Assembly: GCA_030323885.1 (NCBI GenBank)
Contig: CM059193.1
Span: 79,339,578-79,403,577 of the forward strand
Reading direction: 5' to 3'
DNA: 64,000 bases
Source: Branchipolynoe longqiensis
Taxonomy: Eukaryota > Annelida > Polychaeta > Phyllodocida > Polynoidae
Made by a program: the position numbers and the translations under genes. Below, in pieces: positions 54,495 to 64,000 of the stretch; positions within the stretch are counted from its first letter, which is position 1; every line of letters begins with the position of its first letter. The notes beneath the pieces are model-generated. The model did not search any database and was not told the DNA's origin. It saw only the letters and a list, made by a program, of their open reading frames with translations.

Positions 54495-54775
54495 AGGGAG
54501 TTTTAAGTCCGATACACTGGGATGAAAGAGCAACAACTTTATAGTGCACTTGGAAATCAGGCCACCGGCACCATGATCTGATATATCCCACTCAGACACA
54601 GTATCCTGACACTGAGCTAACCAGTCCTTACCCTATCCTATTAATGCCGAGCGCCAGGCTAGGAAGTGACAAGTATCAATTTGATATGTCATTGGTTTAA
54701 CTAGACCAGGAACCAAACTTCTGATATCCCGCATGCGGCTCATGCTCTACCATGATTCGGCCACCATGCCCTGCG
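54495..54775 (-). mobile_element. SINE-A, tail-truncated
   Basis: Core and head up to GGCCACCATGCCCTGC. Confidence 0.85.
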
Positions 54776-54885
54776 TGGGCAGCACTATAAAGTTGCCATG
54801 AGTGCACACTGACATAAGTCTGTACCCGTCTTGATATGAGCTTAGATGGTGCCAGGATGTAAAACTCTAAGAAACAAAGAGGCAT
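54776..54885 (+). mobile_element. SINE-A 3' half
   Basis: GTGGGCAGCACTATAAAGTT to AGGATGTAAAACTCTAAG; opposite in orientation to the preceding copy. Confidence 0.85.
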
Positions 54886-55204
54886 AATTGAAGTAAACAG
54901 CTGTTTATTTCTGAGATACAGTTAACATGTAATAAAATCGTAAATTGATTGCATATATACTTCAAGTACGTCAAAAGTTACGCAATAGTATGTAAATGCA
55001 GAATTCCAAACCACAACTGGTTCATTTATGATATGTGTGCCTCAATATACATGTAATATGTCGATAGAAAATTGCCGATTCTGAGAAAATCATGAGTTTG
55101 TTAGTATCTGATTAAGGTGAATAAATGAAACGATGGAAAATTGCTAGGGCAATGTATAGTGCATGGACCACTCAAGGGCATGCAGCAAAAATATGCAACA
55201 AACA

Positions 55205-55405
55205 ATTACCTAAGGGTACCTATCGACACTCTCCCAACATAGTCTCCACAACACATGGACTCAATCTCCCAGCATAGTCTCCACAACACATGGACTCAAT
55301 CTCCCAGCATAGTCTCCACAATACATCGACTCACTCTCCCAACATAACCCTTGCAATACATGGACTCACCCTGCTAGCTGAGCAGCCACAATACATGGAC
55401 TCACT
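55205..55405. repeat. ~45-bp repeat ACATGGACTCAATCTCCCAG
   Basis: Four to five units with CATAGTCTCCACAACACATG. Confidence 0.85.
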
Positions 55406-55408
55406 TAT

Positions 55409-55764
55409 TTAAAGCCGCATAGTCCAATGAAAACATCAAATTTTCAAAATCAAAACAATTATCAAAATTTGATTCTACAGATCTAACTTAGATACTGGTG
55501 TACTTATTAAACATATGTCACCACACAAAAGGAAATACTGAGGCAATTGGATAGAAGCTGTTACTGCAGAATGCTATGGTGTTAGAGTTTTGGGATGCTT
55601 ACCAAAATTAACTTTGCATAGTTACACTTCCAAATATCTCAAAAGTTAGCCATTTAAAATAAAAGTTACTTCAAGCTAAAGTAAGCTACATCATAACGAT
55701 CAACCTAATGTATTTATCTCAGAAAATGTAAGAAACTCAAAACTATCAGGCTATGCAACTTTAA
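55409..55764 (-). mobile_element. Repeat C, full length, inverted
   Basis: Ends TTAAAGCCGCATAGTCCAAT and TATCAGGCTATGCAACTTTAA. Confidence 0.85.
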
Positions 55765-56317
55765 CTGATTACTATTTCTAGCCCTCACCCGGTGTATATT
55801 TCCAGAAGCGCTAAAATTAAGAAATTGCTCCATGAGATATCTACTAATACTATATATACAGAACTATATGTGTGTCATGGTATGCAGGTATTGCAATACC
55901 TCAGGGAGTTTGACGCCCCTGTCCTGCAGAGTTGTAAACCACTGCCTTGTGGTGCAGGTTCTTGACAGAACCGAAGGCTAAGGGAGCAAACCCTGAACAG
56001 AAAACCATGTCACTGTGGCAGCATTAAGGGCGGTTGATGTATGGAACTCCCAACATCTCCTGACCAGCCACTGCAGGGACAAATAGTTTTGCGCCTGTCT
56101 TGACATGTTCTTGCCGGTGTGAAACCTCTATTTGCTCCCCGAGAGAGTGCCGCTGGTAACTTGCAAAAGCCAGCAGCACTTCAACACTTTTGCAGGAAGC
56201 TTTCATGAAATGTACCATCAAGAGAAACCTGAAGCTGAGAGACATAAGACCGACTCATAGACATCACTCTCACAGCAGAGTAATGAAAAGCAGTCTTTGT
56301 CGCATCGCGACCGACAG

Positions 56318-56318
56318 T

Positions 56319-56362
<44 letters not shown>
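56318..56362. repeat. (GAT)n microsatellite
   Basis: Fifteen GAT units. Confidence 0.97.
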
Positions 56363-56363
<1 letters not shown>

Positions 56364-56730
56364 TGTGTCGCCACATAGCCTATCATTCAACTAGGACAGG
56401 ACAAGGAGCAGTGGAATGTGGAAGACCAATTGTCCGCAGTTTAAAATGTCCCCTGTTTACAGATCTCGTGACATGATTTTACCAAGTATTCCTTTCATGA
56501 CTCTTCAATGTAACTTCATTAAAGAGCACACCTAGAATAGGTAGTCATTATTTATATATTTAAACTGGGCAGTTACCTAAGGTTAGAATAGGCTATTTCA
56601 CGTCCAACAGTTCAGGGAAGGATGGAGACAGGTTATAGAGCACAATCAAGCATACTCAAAATGCTTTCCGAGACTTTAATATGCTCTAGCCTCTTCACCA
56701 TGGAGAGTTAGCAGTGATGAATGACACTAA

Positions 56731-57244
56731 AGGCCCGGTCACATACACGTTAGTGGACATAGTTGAACATAGTGGAGGCTAACATATTTGAACATAGTTG
56801 AACATAGCTGAATGTAGTTGAATGTAGTTGAACATAGTTGAATGTAGTTGAACGTAGTTGAACGTACCGGCATCTGTACTTCTCCGTCATGCTAACTTGG
56901 TAATAACGTGGGTGAGCCGTGAGTTCCGATTTAATCTTTGGACATGTTCCAAAGAGTGCTATGTTAGAGACTAACATACTGTGGCGAAGTATTTGTACTC
57001 TTAATGTACTCTAGCATACTCTAGCGTACATGGACATAGTTGAACGTAGTTGACCGTAGTGGAGGCTAATGTACGTTGAACGTAGTTGAACATATCGGCA
57101 TCCGTGCTGTAACATATTTATCTGTACAAAACCTGCTGTACCTTAACGTTTTTCACCGTAGTTTAACATACTTACAACACTTTTGACCCACGTTAACCTA
57201 TCCTACGTTCAACTACGTTCATTAACGTGTATGTGATCAGGGCT
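56731..57244. mobile_element. MITE with TAA duplication and TAGTTGAACGTAG-word interior
   Basis: Ends AGGCCCGGTCACATACACGT-TA and, inverted, AGCCCTGATCACATACACGT-TA (22 bp, three mismatches). TAA at 56728-56730 and 57245-57247. Interior words GTTGAACATAGTTGAACGTA on the left half and their complement near the right end. Confidence 0.9.
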
Positions 57245-57688
57245 TAATAGTCTCACACCATGGTTGTGCCCTAAATAACTCCTAGAGAATAAGTTGTTTT
57301 AAGCTGCACAATTCAGGAGTACTCATATTTGATCATAATAATTGTGTAATAGTAAAGTTGTTTTGGTTATTTTACATCCCCTTTAATTAATGTGTATAGA
57401 GGATTTGAACCCCTTTGAAGTCTCACACTATCTTTACCACCAAAGATTTCACTATTCGTGTCGGTAAAGGTGAGTTATATTAAGAGGCTTACAAACTGAA
57501 TATAGCAGATGCCTCCTGGTGGTAAATGTTGGCACTATTCCAGTGTGCACCAACCCGCTTGGCTGAGGCCTGGTCTGTCGGCAAAGGGCACAGACTGAGG
57601 CGGGAAGTAGTACTGTGCTCACAGTGCCAACATATGTAGGTGCCATGGAGCAGCCTCCATGCTATCAGCAGGGTGAGACGCGGAATGG

Positions 57689-57745
57689 TGATGGTGGTGG
57701 TGGTGGTGGTGGTGGTGGTGGTGGTGGTGGTGGTGGTGGTGGTGT
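57689..57745. repeat. (GGT)n microsatellite
   Basis: About 18 GGT units. Confidence 0.97.
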
Positions 57746-57959
57746 GAGGTGAGAGGGTTGAGGGGGGAGAAGGCAAGCAGGTCAAGGGCGGTGTCACACG
57801 GTCAATGGTGCATAGAGTAGAACCAGGGTTTTAGCTTCAGTTATGGCAGAATGCATCTGTTCAGCAGAAACCCCTCATTTGAACTACACTAGAACTAATG
57901 GAAGTCCATCGCTGAAATGTAGGGGGAACGCTAACTGCCTACGAGGTTGGTGAGCTGGG

Positions 57960-58375
57960 ACAGGGGGAAAGACAGGGAGCAAGAGGGGGGGGGGGGGGAG
58001 GAACAGAGGAGGAACAGAGGGGAAAGAGGAGGAAGAGATGGGGAGGGGGGGAAGAGAAGAGGGATGAAGGAAGGAGGAAGAGGGTAAGAGACGAGGAAGA
58101 GAGGAGGACGAGAGGAGGAAGAGAGGAGGACGAGAGGAGGAAGAGAGGAGGACGAGAGGAGGGGAGATGAAGGAAGGAGGGAAAGGGGAGAAGGACGAAG
58201 AGGAAGGGAACAGGGAGAGAGGATGGGAGGGAGGTACTAGGTACTAGGAGGTAGGAGCGGGCATGGATGATGGAGCGAGGGAAGCCGGCAGACAGGAAGG
58301 AAGAAAGGGAAGGAACTAATTAAGGAAGGAAGGAAGGAAGGAAGGAAGGAACAGAGAGAGAGTGAGAGAGAGCAC
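57960..58375 (+). repeat. Long polypurine tract
   Basis: About 400 bp almost only A and G, including GAGGAAGAGAGGAGGAC units and (GGAA)n at 58325-58350. Confidence 0.92.
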
Positions 58376-58384
58376 GAGAGAGAT

Positions 58385-58512
<128 letters not shown>

Positions 58513-58812
58513 AGAGGCAGACTGAGCTAGAGGAGAGAAAGAGGCAGTAGAAATTACTTCTTAATCGGTAAAGATGTCAATTTCAAACACTGAGGACTGG
58601 ATCATTACAGGTTAATAATAATTAATATCATCACTCGCCGACAGTACTTGTATACGCCTGCTTTATTTAATCGGACAGAACTCTTGATTTGCCACTCAAT
58701 TCTAGTATTGTTGACATTTAGCTATGTTCACATTCCCCGAGCACTCAAATTAAACACAAATTAATTAGTCTTTAATTGACCATTATAATACCAGCGCCGT
58801 CCGATTTCAATG

Positions 58813-59000
58813 CTACCTAGCCTGGCGCTCAGCATTAGTAGGATAGGACAATGATTGGTTTACACACAGTATCAGGAGAATGTGACTGTGTGGGATGTCA
58901 GGTCATGGCGGCAGCACTAAAAAGTCGCCATGAGTGCGCACTGTCACAAGTCAGTACCTGTCCTGATATGACCTTAGATGTTGCCAGGACGAACCAACCA
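58813..59000 (+). mobile_element. SINE-A whose tail leads into the ACAGAC satellite
   Basis: CTACCTAGCCTGGCGCTCAG to ATGTTGCCAGGACG, then AACCAACCAACAGAC. Confidence 0.85.
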
Positions 59001-59025
59001 ACAGACCCCCCCCCCTCCTCCCCAA

Positions 59026-59918
<893 letters not shown>

Positions 59919-60866
59919 CTGGCAGTTTTAATACCTGGCTCAAGCCCTACGGGTGGTCCCATATCCCACTATGGCTGTGAGTAGACTGGTGTGTAATCAG
60001 ATGGATGGCCGGATAAATCCTATCACCATAAACCCCCAACATCTGGGTGCACGAGGTACTACTGCCAGAAGGTGCTGCAAAATGGAGCCGAGAACATTTT
60101 CTAAAAAAAAACCTTCTTTTTAAAAGAAATCAGCCACAACCTATGGGATTTCAAATTTTATGGAAAACACATTTTGGGTTGCGTCCCCAGACCTCATGGG
60201 AAGCCATATGTAATGATTTGTTGTTGGTTCCGTATTGTTTGTAATTTGTCAAGACTTATGAGAAACGAAATTTCGGTTCCGTTGGTTTTCCAGAACGGTA
60301 ATGACGTGTTACCAGAAACGATTGTTGCAGTGAAATCCTATAGGTTGAGCCGCATAAATCAATTTTATGTTTCTGAATTCACATTCTTAACTTTCACTCC
60401 ATGTGTCATACTGTGGCGATAAATGTTCTGAAGATAAATATTCAGAATTCACTTTTTTTTAAATATGTATTAATAGCTATGAATTGCTTATAGTCTCAAC
60501 CATTCAGTCAAACCATGTGAAACATTCATTTATGGTTCAGTCATAATGATGGCGTAGTCACTAACGAGCCCCACTACCACACAGTGGTCTTGACTACGCT
60601 GACCCTTACTGGTCAGAAGGATCAGCAGGTGGCAGCCGGCTTGCGGGGGCAATCCCTGCCGTAAACCATTCGACCCATTGCTAGCAGACACCCCCTAAGG
60701 GAGGCTATGTGTTAACTCGCTGCGCAGCAGTAGATCCCTTCTATTCTGATTTAAGCGAATAAACTGAGAAGGACCGCGAGAACTGAAGCATCTGTGGTGT
60801 GTCGCTTCCTCATTCTGAAACCCCGCTAGGAGGATAGAAACACGTCCTTCACAGGAGACACATATA

Positions 60867-61053
60867 CAGTAAAACTTCTCCAACCGACCACCTCCACAGA
60901 TGATCCCTATATTGATCGCTTTATATGGGTCCCAAAACGATCGCCCATACAGTACCATTGTAACAAAAGGAAAAGCTCCCATAACTGACCACCTCCGTAA
61001 ATGGACCATTTAAAGTCGGTCCCATGGTCGGTCGATTTAGAGAGGGTTTACTG
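60867..61053. mobile_element. pogo/mariner-type MITE, TA duplication (empty allele of 63056)
   Basis: Ends CAGTAAAACTTCTCCAACCG and inverted CGATTTAGAGAGGGTTTACTG; TA on both sides. The centre reads CCATACAGTACCATTGTAAC. Confidence 0.88.
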
Positions 61054-61369
61054 TACTAACCACAAAGTCATGTTTGAAACAGAATAATGATCCCTGATTA
61101 TTGACTGGGGGGGGGGGGGTAGCATGGTTGTAGAATATTCACTTACTGTGGGGTAAATTGTAAATTTAACCCCGGTCAAGTCAAACCAAAAAACTTACAA
61201 AAATGGGGAACGTTGCCTGGCACTTAACTTTACTAGGATACAGCACACATTTAAATGCTCAACATTAAGATTACCTAATTGAGTGATATATCACCGCATT
61301 GTGCCGTTAACGCTATAAAACAAAACAAAAAAAATACAAATAAAACAACAAAAGGTTGCTCAGTTGGTT

Positions 61370-61480
61370 GTTGGAGTTTTACGTCCTGGCAACATCTAAG
61401 CTCATATCAGGACAGAAAACAAAATTCCACTAGTAATGTGTACCGTCCTCTGAAATTATTACTAGGACGTAAAACCCCAG
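61370..61480. mobile_element. Two opposed SINE-A tail fragments
   Basis: GGTTGTTGGAGTTTTACGTC (minus sense) and TAGGACGTAAAACCCC (plus sense). Confidence 0.7.
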
Positions 61481-61869
61481 TCAATAACTCAATCACCCAC
61501 TGCCCACGTTGGGCACTGAATTAGTCGGCATTATTACTGTTATCACACCTGCAACTCCCAACCCGATATGTATCTTTCTTTCTTAGCGGCTTGTGTTTGC
61601 TGGGCGTATTTTCTTTTCCTCTGACAGTTCACGTATTGTAGAAGCGGCTGCAAACCAGCCTCCCCAGGGCGAGTCTAGACGGGGGCCAAGTGCCGAGCAT
61701 TCTGAGCGCTGATGAGCTTGTATATCACCATGGTTACACAACATCGCCATGGCAACATACATCGCCATGGCAACGCAGCTGCCACTGCCTGACGACCGCT
61801 TACACTGCCGTACCCTAGTGTTGGTGGGGAGGGGAAGTTTCTATATAACCTGAATCAATACTCCACCCT

Positions 61870-62330
61870 CGGTTAGAGTACTATAGACAATTTCCACCAC
61901 CAACACGCCCTCTGGTGGCAGTGGAAGAACCAATCGTGTAGGGAACAGCTCACTGCACGGCATGCTCTGTGCAAAAGGTTTGTTAACAGATTTCCGCCAC
62001 CAAGCCATCGCTAGAAGTCAGTGGAAAAAGCTAATATTGTAGGTAGAAACTCATTCCCCGTCCTGATATGACCTTAGATGTTGCTAGGACGTAAAACAAC
62101 AACAAACAAACAAACAGAAACTCATTGCACGGTATGCTCTGTGGAAAAGGTCTTATAGCGGATTTCCACCACCAACCCATTGCAAGAACTAACATTGTGG
62201 ATAGCAGCTCACTACGCAGTATGCGCAGTAGAAAAGATCTCAAGAGAGTTCACGGGTCTTCCATCATGTAACCAGCCCTCTGGTGACAGTGGCAAGAACT
62301 AATGTGGGTACCACCAGCTCACAAGTCACA
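61870..62330. repeat. Diverged tandem units related to 33770-34015
   Basis: About four units with GTATGCTCTGTGGAAAAGGT, CCACCACCAAC and CCCTCTGGTGGCAGTGG (61907-61923), decayed in the later ones. A SINE-A tail is inserted at 62057-62115. Confidence 0.75.
62057..62115 (+). mobile_element. SINE-A tail fragment
   Basis: CCCGTCCTGATATGACCTTA and TAGGACGTAAAACAACAACA then AAAC repeats; a second case of a tail-only insertion. Confidence 0.85.
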
Positions 62331-62434
62331 GTGTATGTCCATAGAAGTTCTCGAGTTACCTTGGTGTCCCCTTGGAGATCCAGACTCCATTTTCAGGCAA
62401 ATGTATTTCAATACCGTCTCCGGAAGTGAATCAG

Positions 62435-62755
62435 TTTAAAGTTGCATAGTCTGATGCTTTTGAGTTTGAGCCATTTTTCTGAGATAAATATATTAAAGTG
62501 ATTGTTATAATCAACCTTACTTTTGTTTGCGGTAACTTTTATTTTAAATGGCTAACCTTTGAAATATTTTAAGTACAAAGTTGCAAATTTAATATTGGCA
62601 AGCACGCCAAAACTCTGACACCATAGACTTATGAAGTAACAGGTTCTGTTAAATTGACCCAGTATGCCCTTCTATGTGATAACAAATGCTTAATAAGTGT
62701 CAGTATCTAAGTTTGCTATGTAGAATCAAATGTAGGTGAGTGCTTTGATTATGAC
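62435..62755 (+). mobile_element. Repeat C copy, 3' truncated
   Basis: Starts TTTAAAGTTGCATAGTCTGA; carries AATTTAATATTGGCAAGCAC and ACAAATGCTTAATAAG. Confidence 0.75.
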
Positions 62756-63055
62756 TCCCCCATATTAGCATAACCATCTACCTGCCCGTCCTGACATTAT
62801 CTTAGAACAAACAAACAATTACCTACTTGTCAATACAATCCTCAGTACCTAAATCATTATAATAACTGATTCTGCATATTGTAATGTATCAGTTATGAAC
62901 AGCTAGCAATAAATAATAAATAAGAGAAAAGAAAATAATATAAGTGAATATATATGGATATATCTCAATAGTGGATGGTTATTCACTGGATCCTTCGGTC
63001 TGGTGTCAAATCTATAAGTATACTCTTCAAACGGTCCACGCCAAAATAGTATATA

Positions 63056-63639
63056 CAGTAAAACCTCGACAGATCGACCACCCCCCTATATCAAACGCTT
63101 TATTTGGGTCCCAAACGATAGCCCATACAATACTATTGGAGCAGTCACACTACGACGTGTATTCCGGCGTGCCGCCAACGCGCTTAAATATATTCAACGC
63201 GTCGAGAAACGTCAAACTTTTCGGCGTGTTTTGAGAAAACTCGACGTGTTGGAAGCGTGTTGCTGGCGCGTTGTTGGCGCGCCGCCAACGTGTTCCGCAA
63301 CACGTCGGCCAGCGCCGAAAGTTTTGTGCAAGCACAAAACTTTCGGCGCTGGGCGACGCGCGCCGACGGGTTGTATCAAAGCGACCTGTCAATCATAGTG
63401 TACCGACGTGTACCGACGCGCCGGCAACGCGTTGCTAACGCGTTGCCGGCGTGTTCCGACGGGTTCCGACGTTTCGACCAAAAACACAACACGTTGGCAC
63501 GCGTTGTCCAACGCCGGGCCAACACGTCGTAGTGTGACTGCTCCATATTGTAACGATTTAAAAAAATCCCTAAACCGACCACCTCCATAAATGGACCATT
63601 TAAAGTCCCATGGTCGGTCGCTTTAGAGAGGTTTTACTG
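63056..63639. mobile_element. pogo/mariner-type MITE carrying a nested element
   Basis: Ends CAGTAAAACCTCGACAGATC and inverted GCTTTAGAGAGGTTTTACTG; TA duplication. Same family as 60867-61053. Confidence 0.9.
63137..63545. mobile_element. Nested 409-bp MITE, perfect 24-bp TIRs, TAT duplication
   Basis: Ends TGGAGCAGTCACACTACGAC-GTGT exactly inverted at 63545; TAT at 63134-63136 and 63546-63548. Interior built of GCGTGCCGCCAACGCG, GCGTTGCCGGCGTG and GTTCCGACG words, far more GC-rich than its surroundings. Confidence 0.93.
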
Positions 63640-64000
63640 TACCTCTTAAATATTATTGATATATTATTTATAATAATGCTAATCAAGGAGGAGAATAGAG
63701 ATGTCACTGGAATTACATTATGCTATAAATAAATAATGATAACTGTCGATAGAGTATTGCTTCAGGATTTAGTGAACACACCGACTCCGCTTATCAATCA
63801 TACCTGCACCTAAATATTGTTCAAATCGATTTGACAGAGATTCATGACCGAATTTGCTGACATTCTGCCACTTCCAAGACAACTTTTCCCTTCAAAGTAG
63901 CTCGTTCAACTTCCACAATTTGTCATGAGAATTGACCAGAAACACGTGAACGTGCGTGTCGCCCCCACCTCCACACCCACCCCCGCCTTCAACCTCACGC
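63640..64000. other. Unassigned end of window
   Basis: A minus-strand open segment (GDTHVHVFLVNSHDKLWKLN) near 63880-63960 has no recognised family and no clear splice borders. Confidence 0.3.

Noticed and set aside
63880..63960. Minus-strand segment GDTHVHVFLVNSHDKLWKLN as a possible exon
   Set aside because: It ends in a stop soon after, has no clear acceptor and no family match; not the expected SBF N-terminus.

Overview
The window is intron-rich invertebrate nuclear DNA, most likely from a mollusc. The support is one intron-rich gene with canonical GT-AG junctions, a highly abundant tRNA-derived SINE, and a second SINE whose core I recognise from gastropod and bivalve genomes. I see no bacterial-style operons, no rRNA, no stand-alone tRNA gene and no CRISPR array.

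The only cellular gene I can support lies on the minus strand. It is a myotubularin-related pseudophosphatase of the SBF1/MTMR5-SBF2/MTMR13 type. Twenty-two phase-consistent exons between 41297 (5') and 8625 (3') give about 1,051 codons in one uninterrupted frame. They cover the tripartite DENN module (uDENN 41297-38127, cDENN 35784-33440, dDENN 24222-21454), the SBF2-family helical region (18620-13751) and the start of the PH-GRAM domain (10497-8625). The initiator exon is not visible and should lie above 41297. The phosphatase-like and C-terminal PH exons should lie below 8625 or outside the window. Two further exon candidates (30508-30579, a possible 24-codon cassette; 5418-5519) are reported with lower confidence.

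Layout: 1-1750 is a decayed DIRS-like retroelement (minus strand). 1750-2290 is unassigned. 2290-3686 is a broken PIF/Harbinger element (minus strand). 3.7-8.6 kb is intronic or intergenic repeats. 8.6-41.3 kb is the SBF gene with introns full of SINEs, TIR elements and minisatellites. 41.3-64 kb has no recognisable exon; it holds minisatellites, microsatellites, SINEs, nested MITEs and a very long ACAGAC/CA tract.

Two patterns stand out. First, tandem arrays sit at or within about 60 bp of at least ten splice sites of this one gene, and two of them contain the splice site itself: a ~120-bp unit repeats the 3' splice site of the exon at 40158 about eight times, and a ~175-bp unit repeats the 5' splice site of the exon at 8625 four times. 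Second, several TIR elements share the end W-GG-NNCNGTCACACTACGAC (W = A or T) with the Harbinger copy, make 3-bp duplications, and have interiors built from many degenerate copies of a short word that differs from element to element. Nested insertions and empty sites inside the window let the target duplications be read directly.
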